64,000 nucleotides of DNA, from positions 248,001-312,000 of the forward strand of contig JADKJV010000002.1 in NCBI GenBank assembly GCA_016720825.1. Reading direction: 5' to 3'. The DNA comes from Chitinophagaceae bacterium (GTDB lineage Bacteria > Bacteroidota > Bacteroidia > Chitinophagales > Chitinophagaceae). The translations under genes were made by a program, and so were the position numbers. The notes below the pieces were generated by a model that saw only the letters and a list, made by a program, of their open reading frames with translations, had not been told where the DNA came from and made no database searches. The first letter of the stretch is position 1; each line of letters opens with the position of its first letter. This document shows positions 51,851 to 60,919 of the stretch, one piece after another.

Positions 51851-53536
51851 ATGAATAGTAATCTGAAAAAAATCATGCTGGTCGTTTGCAGCGGAATTAT
51901 TGTTTCTGCCGCTTCTGCCCAGAATGATGTACCCAAAGGATGGCACATGATGGATAAGGCCACTACCGGTTATTACGGTCTCAGCGTTGATAAAGCTTAC
52001 AATTTTGTAAAATCAAAAAAACTGAAAAGCCAGCAGGTGATCGTGGCGGTGATTGATTCTGGTGTTGATACTTTACATGAAGACCTCAAATCCGTTTTAT
52101 GGCATAACCCGAAAGAGATTCCGGGTAATGGCATTGACGATGATAAAAACGGTTATGTGGATGATTACTACGGATGGAATTTCCTGGGTGGCCGCGATGG
52201 AAGGAATGTGGAAGAAGATTCTTATGAAGGTGCCAGGGTTTATCATTTATTCAAATCAAAATGGGATGGCAAAGATGCCAAAACCATGAAACTTCCTGCC
52301 GATGAACTGGCTGAGTTCAATATGTGGAAAAGGGCCCAGGAAGAAGTTACCGGCGGTGATAACACCAATACCCTGGAACTTATTTTCATGAAAAGGGCAT
52401 ATAATAATTGTGTGAAAAGCGACAGCATCCTGCGCAAAGCCATGGGCAAGGAAAAATTCACAGGCCAGGAACTGGGTGATTTTACCCCGACAGAAACAGA
52501 TGTCAAAAAAGCAAAAACCAGTTTGTACGGTTTGATGTCTCAAAATGACGCACTCACAACCACTAACCAGGAATTCCTGGAAGGCTTTGGCGAATATGTA
52601 AGTGGTGAAGAGAAAAAAGCAGAAGCGGCCACCATTGCTCCCAAAGATTACCGCGGTGAAATCGTAAAAGATAATTATGATGATTTCAACGACCGTTTTT
52701 ATGGCAACCCGGACGTAATGGCCAGTGAAAAATCTGCCATGCACGGCACACACGTATCCGGTATTATTGCAGCTGACCGTAAAAACAATGTGGGCATGAA
52801 AGGGATTGCCGACAATGTGAAAATCATGATGCTCCGTGCCGTACCCGATGGTGATGAGCACGATAAAGACATTGCCCTGGCCATCCGTTATGCGGTTGAC
52901 AATGGCGCCAAAGTAATCAACATGAGCTTTGGTAAAGGTTTCTCCCCCGAGAAAAAATGGGTGGATGAAGCGGTAAAATATGCAGAGAGCAAAGGCGTAT
53001 TGCTGGTACATGCTGCCGGAAACGATGCAAAAAATATTGATACTACTTTCAATTTCCCCACGCCCGCCCTGCTGGATGGTACACGTCCCACTAACTGGAT
53101 TACAGTGGGTGCAAGTGGTGATCCCAAAGCCGGCGGACTGACCGCTAATTTCTCCAACTACGGAAAAACTGAAGTGGATGTATTTGCTCCCGGTGTGAAA
53201 ATCTATTCTACCGTTCCCGGTGGCAATACTTACCAGAACCTGCAGGGAACCAGTATGGCTTCTCCGGTTGTAGCAGGACTTGCCGCTTTCCTGCTGGAGT
53301 ACTACCCTAACCTCAGCCCTGCCCAGGTTAAAATGATTATCGAAAAATCTTCACAGAGCCCCGGACTTGTTGAAAATCCGGGAACAAATAAGATGGTTCC
53401 CTTAAGCGAATTATCCCGTTCAGGCGGCATCGTCAATGCGTATGAAGCTGTTAAACTCGCTTCAACCATTAAAGGCGATCGCAAACCTGTTCCGGCTAAA
53501 CCGAAGAGTACGGTGAAACCGAAACCGGGTACGTAA
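51851..53536 (+). CDS. secreted subtilisin-like (S8) serine protease
   Basis: Start at 51851 (MNSNLKKIMLVVCSGIIVSAASAQ signal). The 561-residue protein has the catalytic triad: Asp69 in VIVAVIDSGVD, His near 298 in HGTHVSGIIAAD and Ser near 468 in GTSMASPVVAGLA. A roughly 220-residue insertion between Asp and His (KGKDAKTMK... region) is typical of the Bacteroidota S8 group. The Pro/Lys-rich tail (RKPVPAKPKSTVKPKPGT) is unusual and has no T9SS signature. It probably acts in the periplasm or outside. An imperfect terminator follows at 53556-53582. Confidence 0.93.
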   Translation: MNSNLKKIMLVVCSGIIVSAASAQNDVPKGWHMMDKATTGYYGLSVDKAYNFVKSKKLKSQQVIVAVIDSGVDTLHEDLKSVLWHNPKEIPGNGIDDDKNGYVDDYYGWNFLGGRDGRNVEEDSYEGARVYHLFKSKWDGKDAKTMKLPADELAEFNMWKRAQEEVTGGDNTNTLELIFMKRAYNNCVKSDSILRKAMGKEKFTGQELGDFTPTETDVKKAKTSLYGLMSQNDALTTTNQEFLEGFGEYVSGEEKKAEAATIAPKDYRGEIVKDNYDDFNDRFYGNPDVMASEKSAMHGTHVSGIIAADRKNNVGMKGIADNVKIMMLRAVPDGDEHDKDIALAIRYAVDNGAKVINMSFGKGFSPEKKWVDEAVKYAESKGVLLVHAAGNDAKNIDTTFNFPTPALLDGTRPTNWITVGASGDPKAGGLTANFSNYGKTEVDVFAPGVKIYSTVPGGNTYQNLQGTSMASPVVAGLAAFLLEYYPNLSPAQVKMIIEKSSQSPGLVENPGTNKMVPLSELSRSGGIVNAYEAVKLASTIKGDRKPVPAKPKSTVKPKPGT

Positions 53537-53555
53537 GCGGGCGTAATGTAATTGG

Positions 53556-53582
53556 AAAGCCGTTCAGAGATGAGCGGCTTTT
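53556..53582 (+). terminator. terminator after the S8 protease gene
   Basis: Stem AAAGCCGTTC/GAGCGGCTTT (one G-T pair) with a short loop, then TTCTT. Confidence 0.7.
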
Positions 53583-53595
53583 CTTATGGGCTAAA

Positions 53596-53868
53596 GTTGG
53601 AGGTTGGAGGTTGGAAGTTGGAGGTTACTCCCGAAAGGTCGAAGACTCTTCCAATGTTGGAATGTTGGATCGTTGGAATGTTGGATCGTTCTTAAAGCAG
53701 CAAACTGTTCATTGAACAGTATCCCTTCGAATTTCGTGAACTCATATATTTTAAGACTCTGCGAATTGAGGAAACAATCCAACTCTCCAACAATCCAACA
53801 TTCCAACAAAAGTAGTTTCTTCGATCTTTCGGACACAACCTCCAACTTCCAACCTCCAACCTCCAACC
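53596..53868. repeat. TTGGAGG/TTGGAAG palindromic element, copy 2
   Basis: Nested inverted repeats. The outer arms consist of GTTGGAGG/GTTGGAAG words on the left and CAACCTCCAAC/CAACTTCC on the right. The middle arms are CCCGAAAGGTCGAAGA and TCTTCGATCTTTCGG. The inner arms are TTGGAATGTTGGATCG and ATCCAACATTCCAAC. The unpaired core (~53690-53785) is AT-rich. No protein-coding gene fills the spacer. Confidence 0.85.
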
Positions 53869-53941
53869 AAATCTCATCCCCCGTTTCAACTTTGCGAATA
53901 GTCTTTATTTTCCGAACTTCAGGCAAACAAAAACCTGCATC

Positions 53942-54454
53942 ATGCCCCGACCCGACCTGAGCCGCGTACCCGAATGGTACCATGGCTATATCAAAGCAGC
54001 AGAAGGTGAAGACCTGACAGCCATGCTTCACAATCAACAGCAAACGGTTACAGCCTTCCTGGCGTCAATCCCGGAGGATATGAGGGATTACCGCTATGCG
54101 CCCGGGAAATGGACGATACGCGATCTGGTACAACATATCAATGATGGCGAAAGGGTATTTGCTTACCGTTCGCTCAGTTTTGCAAGGTTTGACCCTGCAC
54201 CGCTTCCCGGTTTCGATGAAAATGACTGGGCTGATAATTCAGGCGCATCAACCCGAAACTGGGATGATCTGGTGGCAGAATTCAAAAGCCTGCGGGAATC
54301 CTCAGTTTTATTATTTAAATCATTCAGCGAAGCACAACTGGAAGCCAGCGGAACGGCGAGTGATAAATCCAATTATGTAAGGGCATTTGGATTTATTATG
54401 GTGGGGCATCTGGAGCATCATGTGAAGATTATTAAGGAGAGATACCTAAGTTAA
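53942..54454 (+). CDS. DinB family protein
   Basis: The 170-residue protein has the DinB four-helix bundle pattern with metal-ligand-type histidines: YRYAPGKWTIRDLVQHINDGERVFAYR (His near residue 66) and FIMVGHLEHHVKIIKERYL near the end. DinB-fold proteins are metal-binding; some transfer thiol groups (bacillithiol or mycothiol S-transferases) but the reaction here is unknown. It sits alone, with the palindromic element before and a shared terminator after. Confidence 0.87.
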   Translation: MPRPDLSRVPEWYHGYIKAAEGEDLTAMLHNQQQTVTAFLASIPEDMRDYRYAPGKWTIRDLVQHINDGERVFAYRSLSFARFDPAPLPGFDENDWADNSGASTRNWDDLVAEFKSLRESSVLLFKSFSEAQLEASGTASDKSNYVRAFGFIMVGHLEHHVKIIKERYLS

Positions 54455-54491
54455 AATTCCAAATCCCAAAACACAAATTCCAAACACAAAA

Positions 54492-54530
54492 CTTTGTGTC
54501 CTTTGTTTTGGCTTTGTGCACTTTGTGGTA
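54492..54530. repeat. CACAAAG repeat, right arm (degenerate left arm)
   Basis: CTTTGTGTCCTTTGTTTTGG and CTTTGTGCACTTTGTGG form one arm. The left side (AAACACAAATTCCAAACACAAA, 54468-54490) is a weak match. It lies between DinB and its terminator. Confidence 0.6.
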
Positions 54531-54540
54531 AAAAAATTAA

Positions 54541-54573
54541 AAAAGCCGGTTACTCTGTAGTAACCGGCTTTTT
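54541..54573. terminator. bidirectional terminator between dinB and the C-terminal protease gene
   Basis: A 13-base perfect stem with AAAAGCCGGTTAC on the left and its complement on the right, loop of 6 bases, A-rich and T-rich ends. It serves the two convergent genes. Confidence 0.92.
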
Positions 54574-54589
54574 AATAAGTTTATAATTC

Positions 54590-56743
54590 TCAAAACGCCT
54601 TTTTCGCAGGCTCTTCAACTGTTTTTGCCTTGGCCAGGTTTTGCTGGCTGATGATATCATTCATCACTTTCACAGCCTGGTCGAGGTAGATATCCTGCTG
54701 GAGAGATTTCAGCCACTGTTTGAAACGTTCTTTTTTATTTGAATCATTCGCCCAGCGGTTATTGTCGGCGGGCAGTTCTTCCACATCCATTTCTTTTTTC
54801 AGCTTCATGAGTGATTCGAGCTGTTTCATGGTACTGCGGATTGCAGCCTGTTCTTGTTTGTATTTATCAATCTGCAGCGAATACTGGCGGTCGTTTTGCT
54901 TACTCAGCCATTCCACGCTTTCGCGGATCAGGTTGAACGTGGGATCGCCTTCCAGTCTTTTATTACTCAGGTCCTGGATTGTTTTCAGGTTATAACCTGC
55001 ATTCCAGTTTGCATATGGTGATTTGCTGATTTCATCCCAGGGCAATGCATCGGGATCATCTTTCTCACGCACTTTGAGGTATTCCAGGTTATCGGGTAAA
55101 ACGATATCAGAGCTAACACCTTTTAACTGGGTGGAACCACCGTTAATGCGGTAGAATTTCTGCAACGTCAGTTTTACAGTACCGAGATCGGAGTTTGACA
55201 TGGAGAAACCATTCACCGGATCGAGACCGATGTTGCGTTGTACGGTTCCTTTACCATAAGTCGAAGTACTTCCGATAATAACACCACGGCCATAATCCTG
55301 GATCGCGGCGGCAAAAATTTCAGAAGCGGAAGCGCTGAATTCATTCACCATTACAGCCAGCGGTCCGGTATACAGCACACTGCGGTCTTTGTCTTTCAGG
55401 ATACTGGGTTTGTCGTCACGGTCTTTTACCTGTACGATAGGGCCTTCATCTATAAACAGGCCGGCCATTTGAACCACATCATATAATGAACCACCGCCGT
55501 TGTTACGGAGATCGATAACGATACCATCAACTTTTTCTGCTTTCAGTTTAGTGACTTCTTTAGCCACATCTATATAGCTGCGGTTGCCATTGGGGTGTTC
55601 AAAGTCAGCATAAAATTCAGGCAGGAATATATAACCGATTTTAGTAGGGCCTTCTTTTACAATTGCACTGCGGGCAAAAGTTTCGTCCTGTACAATTTCA
55701 TCACGGATCAGGGAAACTGTTTTCAGGGTGCCGTCCTGCTTTTTCAGGGTGAGTCTTACTTCGGTGCCTTTCTGGCCGCGGATCAGTTTTACCGCATCGG
55801 TAACCACAAAACCGGTTAACTCAGTAGGATCTTCTTTACCCTGTCCCACTTTTACAATCACATCACCGGGCTGGATTTCACCGGATTTCCAGGCGGGGCT
55901 TCCTGTAATAACACTGGCTACTTTGATATTGCCATCATCATATTGAAGTGAGGCACCGATACCAAAAAAGCGGCCACTCATTTCTTCATCAAAATATCTT
56001 TTATCAACCGGCGGGAAAAATTCTGTATGCGGATCCATCGTGGTGGTGATGGCATTTACGAATAGGTTGAATTTATCATCATCGGTGAATTTGAAACGGT
56101 AACGTTCAAACGTGCGGTCCATGATGCGTTTCACTTTCTCACGTGCATCCTGTTCCAGTTCGGCATCAGTCCTGACCACAAACTTATCTTTACCCTTGTT
56201 TTTCTCACGCACATCCAGCAGGTCCACATACCTTTCCAGGGTCATGAATTTGAGTTTCTTCCTCCAGCGGTCGCGGCGTTCCGCATCTGTGGAAGGATAA
56301 TCCATTTTATCGGGATCGAGGTTTACGTCCTCGTCTTTGGAAAAATCAAAAGGTTTTGACAGGAATTCATTGCACATCTTGCCGGCTTCTTCCATGCGGG
56401 TGTTGAAGGTCTTGCCTGCAGCCAGGAAGAATTCTACCGGTGCCCCTTTTATTTCTTCGTCAATACTGTTTTCATATTTCTTCAGGGAAGTAATATCCCC
56501 TGCAAGCAGGATGTTTTTTTCGGCATCCAGTTCTTTGAGGAATTTTTTGAAGATTTTCTGGGAAAAGTCGTCGTTTATCTGCTGCGGGCTGAAATGAGCC
56601 TGTGACAGCATTTCTCCAACCAGCTTCAGGATCTGCTCGTACTTGGAGGGCGGATTTTTCTTACCCGTACCGGTTCCCATGGTATTGAAAGCCAGAAAGG
56701 AACCTGCCAGCACCATCATAATCACTATGGGTAGTCTTTTCAT
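54590..56743 (-). CDS. carboxy-terminal processing protease (S41, Prc-like)
   Basis: The start at 56743 (MKRLPIVIMMVLAGSFLAF signal) is preferred over the upstream frame to 56791. The 717-residue protein has an N-terminal helical domain, a PDZ domain (ASLQYDDGNIKVASVITGSPAWKSGEIQPGDVI) and the S41 catalytic block. There the nucleophile Ser is in VMVNEFSASASEIFAAAIQDYGRG and the general-base Lys in STYGKGTVQRNI. The long C-terminal domain is typical of Prc/Tsp. It degrades periplasmic proteins at their C-termini. Confidence 0.93.
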   Translation of the reverse strand: MKRLPIVIMMVLAGSFLAFNTMGTGTGKKNPPSKYEQILKLVGEMLSQAHFSPQQINDDFSQKIFKKFLKELDAEKNILLAGDITSLKKYENSIDEEIKGAPVEFFLAAGKTFNTRMEEAGKMCNEFLSKPFDFSKDEDVNLDPDKMDYPSTDAERRDRWRKKLKFMTLERYVDLLDVREKNKGKDKFVVRTDAELEQDAREKVKRIMDRTFERYRFKFTDDDKFNLFVNAITTTMDPHTEFFPPVDKRYFDEEMSGRFFGIGASLQYDDGNIKVASVITGSPAWKSGEIQPGDVIVKVGQGKEDPTELTGFVVTDAVKLIRGQKGTEVRLTLKKQDGTLKTVSLIRDEIVQDETFARSAIVKEGPTKIGYIFLPEFYADFEHPNGNRSYIDVAKEVTKLKAEKVDGIVIDLRNNGGGSLYDVVQMAGLFIDEGPIVQVKDRDDKPSILKDKDRSVLYTGPLAVMVNEFSASASEIFAAAIQDYGRGVIIGSTSTYGKGTVQRNIGLDPVNGFSMSNSDLGTVKLTLQKFYRINGGSTQLKGVSSDIVLPDNLEYLKVREKDDPDALPWDEISKSPYANWNAGYNLKTIQDLSNKRLEGDPTFNLIRESVEWLSKQNDRQYSLQIDKYKQEQAAIRSTMKQLESLMKLKKEMDVEELPADNNRWANDSNKKERFKQWLKSLQQDIYLDQAVKVMNDIISQQNLAKAKTVEEPAKKAF

Positions 56744-56777
56744 ATTTAAAAGATATTTTAGGGTATTTGACATAATC

Positions 56778-56785
56778 CAAAAATA
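56778..56785 (-). promoter_or_regulatory. TAnnTTTG -7 box of the C-terminal protease gene
   Basis: TATTTTTG on the minus strand, 34 bases upstream of the chosen start at 56743. No -33 TTG at the expected distance. Confidence 0.35.
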
Positions 56786-56904
56786 ACGCAAAAAGCCTGT
56801 TTTTCTTGCCCTTATCAGCTTTTAACAAGGGTTTTTGATAAGTGGTCAGACCAACTGATATCGCCATTAAATCATTCAAATACAATGCCCGGCACTGCTT
56901 TTTA

Positions 56905-56936
56905 TTTTTTGACAAAACTCCTTTTTCTTATTTTTG
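56905..56936 (+). promoter_or_regulatory. promoter of tRNA-His (TTTTTTG-N17-TATTTTTG)
   Basis: TTG at 56909-56911, 17 bases, then TATTTTTG (56929-56936) match the Bacteroidota consensus exactly. The predicted start of transcription is ~30 bases before the tRNA. Confidence 0.65.
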
Positions 56937-56975
56937 CATCCCGCAGGAAAGTCCCGAAAGGGGTTTTTCAATCAT

Positions 56976-57051
56976 GGTGGCTGTAGCTCAGTCGGTTAGA
57001 GCATCAGATTGTGGTTCTGAGGGTCGCCGGTTTCGAGCCCGGTTAGCCACC
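56976..57051 (+). tRNA. tRNA-His (anticodon GTG) with an 8-base T-loop
   Basis: Acceptor GTGGCTG (56977-56983) pairs with TAGCCAC (57044-57050). G at 56976 can be the extra G-1 opposite C at 57051, a hallmark of tRNA-His. The anticodon stem-loop TCAGA-TTGTGGT-TCTGA gives anticodon GTG. The T-stem GCCGG/CCGGT encloses TTTCGAGC, 8 bases rather than 7. One inserted T is the simplest reading. Confidence 0.9.
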
Positions 57052-57057
57052 CGCAAC

Positions 57058-57095
57058 AACCCCGCTCCGAAATAACGGACGGGGTTTATTGTTTT
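57058..57095 (+). terminator. terminator of tRNA-His
   Basis: A stem of 11 pairs (AACCCCG-TCCG with CGGACGGGGTT, one bulged C) around AATAA, then TATTGTTTT. Confidence 0.88.
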
Positions 57096-57111
57096 AAATG
57101 ACCGAAGTACA

Positions 57112-57723
57112 ATGAATGATTGGATTATCTGGATATTAATACCGCTGTCATCCGCCCTCATCGGCTGGATCAGTATCAGTATGGTGATTTACTTCCTGTT
57201 TCACCCGCAGCAACCGAAAAAATTACCGGGTTTTACTATTCAGGGTATTCTTCCCAAAAACCAGCCGGTCATTGCAAAAGGACTGGGCAAACTGGCCAGT
57301 AAAGAGTTTCTTTCATTCTCCGGAATTGAAGAGAAAATCAGCAGCCCGGAAAACCTGGAGAAAATCCTTCCGCTGATTGAAGAACATGTGGATGATTTCC
57401 TCCGGAACAGGCTGAAACAGGAAATGCCGATGATCAGTATGTTTATTGGCGACAAGACGATCCAAACACTGAAAACAGCATTTATGAAAGAAATCACCCT
57501 TCTTTTCCCTGCTGTTATGAAAAAATATGCGGCCAACCTGCAAAACGACCTGAATATCGAACAATTGATCTCCAGCCGTGTTGAAGCAGTTTCGATGCAT
57601 CAACTGGAAGAACAGTTCCAAAAAAACCTGGCAAAAGAAATCAAACTGGCTAAACTTTTTGGCGGTTTAATTGGTTTAACGATCGGCCTCGGTCAGGCAC
57701 TGGTACTTTGCCTGGTGAAATAG
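57112..57723 (+). CDS. DUF445 family membrane protein
   Basis: The 203-residue protein begins with a membrane segment (WIIWILIPLSSALIGWISISMVIYFLF), has the family pattern FTIQGILPKNQPVIAKGLGKLAS, a central amphipathic helical region, and ends with a second membrane segment (LFGGLIGLTIGLGQALVLCLV). DUF445 proteins are inner-membrane proteins of unknown function. It follows the tRNA-His gene. Confidence 0.82.
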   Translation: MNDWIIWILIPLSSALIGWISISMVIYFLFHPQQPKKLPGFTIQGILPKNQPVIAKGLGKLASKEFLSFSGIEEKISSPENLEKILPLIEEHVDDFLRNRLKQEMPMISMFIGDKTIQTLKTAFMKEITLLFPAVMKKYAANLQNDLNIEQLISSRVEAVSMHQLEEQFQKNLAKEIKLAKLFGGLIGLTIGLGQALVLCLVK

Positions 57724-57836
57724 CCTTTAAAAAAGAATTGAAACCCCTTGTAGCTGAGTTCTGCCATTCATCCCGAATGAAGAACTGCTTTTGCAGGAAA
57801 AATCAACGATATACGTCTAATAATCAAATCATTTAC

Positions 57837-60479
57837 ATGAGACCTTTCCTTCTCCTAATTTTCTTATTTTCAATTAGTTATACATTAAGCGCACAAATGC
57901 CGGGCGGACAGAACCGCGGAGGCAATGGCCGTACCCAAATGAACGGCAGCCTGTACGGCAAGCTGGTAGATTCAAAAACGGACAAGCCCATTGAATACGC
58001 TTCCGTCCAGCTGGTGGCAAACCGGATGGATACTGTGACCAAAAAAAGAAAAGAAGTGGTGGTTGCCGGGATGATTACAAAAACCAATGGTGAGTTCCTG
58101 CTTGAGAATGTGCCGGTGTTTGGCCAAATGAAATTACGCGTGACTGTGGTTGGTTTCAAACCTTACGAACAGGCGGTTTCATTTGACATTAAAATGGGCG
58201 GGCAAAATGGCGGAAACGGGGATATGAGCAGCATGATGGGTGCACTCGATAAAGACCTGGGCAATATCAAAATTGATGTGGCTGAAAAAGAACTGGAGAA
58301 TGTAACCGTTACTTCCAGCAATCCTGGTTTAAGACTGGGTATAGACCGTAAAGTGTTCAATGTAGATAAGAATATTGTTTCTGCAGGAGGTACAGCAGTA
58401 GATGTGATGAAGAACGTTCCGATTGTGAGTGTGGATCTCGATGGTAATGTTACCATGCGTAACAATGCGCCGCAGATATTTGTGGATGGCAGGCCGACAA
58501 CGATGACGTTAGACCAGATTCCGGCTGATGCGATTGATAATGTTGAAATCATTACAAACCCTTCTGCCAAATTTGATGCTTCCGGTGGTACTTCAGGTAT
58601 CCTGAATATCGTGCTGAAGAAAAACAAGAAAGTTGGTTATAACGGAAGTATCCGTTCTAATATTGATTCCCGCGGAAGGCTTGGCCTGGGTGGTGATATC
58701 AACCTCCGTCAGCAAAAAGTGAATTTCTTCCTGAGCGGAAACTACAACCAGCGGAAATCAATCAGCACCGGTAATACCGACAGAACTACTTATGGTCCTC
58801 CCGGTATCCTGCTCAACCAGGATGATAAGAGTACGATGAAAGGAAGTTTTGGTTTTTTCAGGGGCGGTGTAGATTTCTTTATTGATAACCGGAATACGCT
58901 TTCCCTGGCAGGCAATACGGCAAGCGGTAATATGAACCCCTACTCTACCAGTGAGATGTTATCCACTTTCACTACAGCACCATTTGGTTCTTCACTGGCT
59001 ATGCGCAGCTCAACCTCTAAAAACCATTTTGAAAACGCAGGTACTTCACTGAGCTATAAACACAACTTCCCGAAATCAGGTCAGGAATGGACAGCGGACT
59101 TCAATTACAACGGAAGCCGCAACAAGAGTTCGAATATGATTTCAACCGATTCACTTGACCTGAACACAAAGAATATCATTAAAACTTCGTCGCAGCGCCA
59201 GGATGGCAGCGGCACGAATAAGAACTATACATTCCAGACTGACTATACCAATCCCCTTTCTGATAAATCAAAACTGGAACTGGGCGCCCGTTTAACGATC
59301 AGGAATGTAGATAACCAGAATGAATTTTATTTTATTTCCGGAACGAATGCCATTTACAATCCGCTTTTGTCTGTGAAGTATAACAGCTCTGACAAAGTGT
59401 ATGCAGCATATACCACTTTTTCAAACCAGCTGAAGAATTTCGGATACCAGCTGGGTTTGCGTGTTGAAAGTTCCAATTATGAGGGGCACCTGCCTGATAA
59501 GGGACAGGATTTCAATATCAAGTTCCCCGTCAGCCTTTTCCCGAGTGTGTTCCTGAATAATAAACTGAAACACGACCAGGAGCTGCAGCTGAACTATACA
59601 AGGAAAATCAACCGCCCGAATTTCTTCCAGTTGTATCCTTACACAGATTATTCTGATTCACTCAATATCAGCCGTGGTAATCCCGGTCTGAATCCTGAGT
59701 TTACCAATAACCTGGAGCTTTCTTACCAAAAGACATTTAAGAACAAGGATAATTTCCTGGCATCTATTTACTATAAAAACACAACAGACCTGATCACGCG
59801 ATACCAGGTAAGGGAAACTGTTCCTGATACGATCCTGGTGAATACGTATATCAATGCCGACCGCAGTTTTGTAACAGGTCTTGAACTGGTATCAAAAAAC
59901 AAAGTAGCTAAATGGTGGGATCTGACCACTAACCTGAACCTCTTTACTTCCAAAATCAATACCGGTATTGCCGGCCAGCCCGATCAGGATCAGTTTGTAA
60001 GCTGGTTCGCGAAAGTGAATAACCAGTTTAAACTGGCTAAAAACCTGACGCTGCAGATTTCCGGTGAGTACCAGTCCAAAACGATACTGCCTCCCGGAGG
60101 CAGTGGCGGTGGCGGTGGTGGTGGCCGTGGTGGATTTGGCGGTGGTGGCGGTATGTTCGGTCAGTCCACTTCATCCCAGGGTTATGTAAGGGCCAACTAC
60201 TTTGTGGATGCGGGTATTCGTTATGAATTCCTGAAAAACAAGCAGGCCTCTTTTTCACTGAATATGAACGACATCTTCCGCACCCGTCGTTCTGATATAC
60301 ATTCAGAATCCCTTTATTTCACCCAGGATGTGTTCCGTCGCCGTGACCCACAGATTCTCAGACTTGGCTTTAACTGGCGCTTCGGTAAATTCGACCCGAA
60401 CCTGTTCAAACGCAAGAACATGAAGAACCAGAATGACGGTGGAATGGATAATATGAACATGGGTGGGCAGAGGCCTTAG
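57837..60479 (+). CDS. TonB-dependent receptor-like outer membrane protein (OMP beta-barrel family)
   Basis: Start at 57837 (MRPFLLLIFLFSISYTLSAQ signal); the frame is open from 57708 but that part is not coding. The 880-residue protein has a carboxypeptidase-like regulatory domain (about 35-115: GSLYGKLVDSKTDKPIEYASVQL), a plug with RKVFNVDKNI...AVDVMKNVPIVSVDLDGNVTMRNN, and a large barrel with the typical LPDKGQDFNIKFPVSLFPS and SRGNPGLNPEFTNNLELSYQKTF blocks. The C-terminal region has a Gly-rich insertion near residue 755-775. It lacks a SusD partner, so a peptide or siderophore ligand rather than a Sus glycan is likely. Confidence 0.88.
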   Translation: MRPFLLLIFLFSISYTLSAQMPGGQNRGGNGRTQMNGSLYGKLVDSKTDKPIEYASVQLVANRMDTVTKKRKEVVVAGMITKTNGEFLLENVPVFGQMKLRVTVVGFKPYEQAVSFDIKMGGQNGGNGDMSSMMGALDKDLGNIKIDVAEKELENVTVTSSNPGLRLGIDRKVFNVDKNIVSAGGTAVDVMKNVPIVSVDLDGNVTMRNNAPQIFVDGRPTTMTLDQIPADAIDNVEIITNPSAKFDASGGTSGILNIVLKKNKKVGYNGSIRSNIDSRGRLGLGGDINLRQQKVNFFLSGNYNQRKSISTGNTDRTTYGPPGILLNQDDKSTMKGSFGFFRGGVDFFIDNRNTLSLAGNTASGNMNPYSTSEMLSTFTTAPFGSSLAMRSSTSKNHFENAGTSLSYKHNFPKSGQEWTADFNYNGSRNKSSNMISTDSLDLNTKNIIKTSSQRQDGSGTNKNYTFQTDYTNPLSDKSKLELGARLTIRNVDNQNEFYFISGTNAIYNPLLSVKYNSSDKVYAAYTTFSNQLKNFGYQLGLRVESSNYEGHLPDKGQDFNIKFPVSLFPSVFLNNKLKHDQELQLNYTRKINRPNFFQLYPYTDYSDSLNISRGNPGLNPEFTNNLELSYQKTFKNKDNFLASIYYKNTTDLITRYQVRETVPDTILVNTYINADRSFVTGLELVSKNKVAKWWDLTTNLNLFTSKINTGIAGQPDQDQFVSWFAKVNNQFKLAKNLTLQISGEYQSKTILPPGGSGGGGGGGRGGFGGGGGMFGQSTSSQGYVRANYFVDAGIRYEFLKNKQASFSLNMNDIFRTRRSDIHSESLYFTQDVFRRRDPQILRLGFNWRFGKFDPNLFKRKNMKNQNDGGMDNMNMGGQRP

Positions 60480-60506
60480 GCAGGTTCAGGTGTTTAAAAA
60501 AGCTGA

Positions 60507-60538
60507 AGAGATCCTGGGAACGGGGTCTCTTTTTTTTG
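60507..60538 (+). terminator. terminator after the TonB-receptor-like gene
   Basis: Stem AGAGATCC/GGGTCTCT (one G-T pair), loop of about 8, then seven or more T. Confidence 0.85.
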
Positions 60539-60870
60539 TTGGATGTTGGAGGTTGGAAGTTGGAGGTTATCTCTGAAAGATCGACGAGTCTTCCAAAAGT
60601 TGGAATGTTGGAATGTTTGATTGTTGGAATGTTCTGCAGTAGAAACGGTTCCTTTCAGAATCCTTCAATCTCGAAAAAGGTAATTTAATCTGAAAAGTCT
60701 TTTCGAATAAATGAACAATCCAACTCTCCAACAATCCAACATTCCAACAAAGAAGGAGACTTCGATCTTTCGGGTTCAACCTCCAACTTCCAACCTCCAA
60801 CCTCCAACATTCCAACCTCCAACATTCCAACCAAGCGTACCCTACGATCTTTCGGGCCCAACATCCAACC
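60538..60870. repeat. TTGGAGG/TTGGAAG palindromic element, copy 3
   Basis: As copy 2, with outer arms of GTTGGAGG/GTTGGAAG words, middle arms CTGAAAGATCGACGAGTCTTCC and GACTTCGATCTTTCGGG, and inner arms TTGGAATGTTTGATTG and CAATCCAACATTCC. The right side is longer, with extra CAACATTCCAACC words and a second CGATCTTTCGGG before 60870. The core contains CTTTTCGAATAAATG, nearly identical to a word in the CACATAG element. Confidence 0.85.
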
Positions 60871-60905
60871 TAAGCCCGCTCACCCTTTCTCTCCCGCTTC
60901 TGCTG

Positions 60906-60913
60906 TATATTTG
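60906..60913 (+). promoter_or_regulatory. TAnnTTTG -7 box next to the Gfo/Idh/MocA start
   Basis: TATATTTG ends 6 bases before the ATG at 60920; a leaderless or nearly leaderless mRNA is predicted. Confidence 0.4.
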
Positions 60914-60919
60914 ACGCAG

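Noticed and set aside
53591..54043. Open frames with peptide words like WRLEVGSWKLEV in three spacers
   Set aside because: They are translations of the TTGGAGG palindromic repeats and have no start signals or independent conservation.
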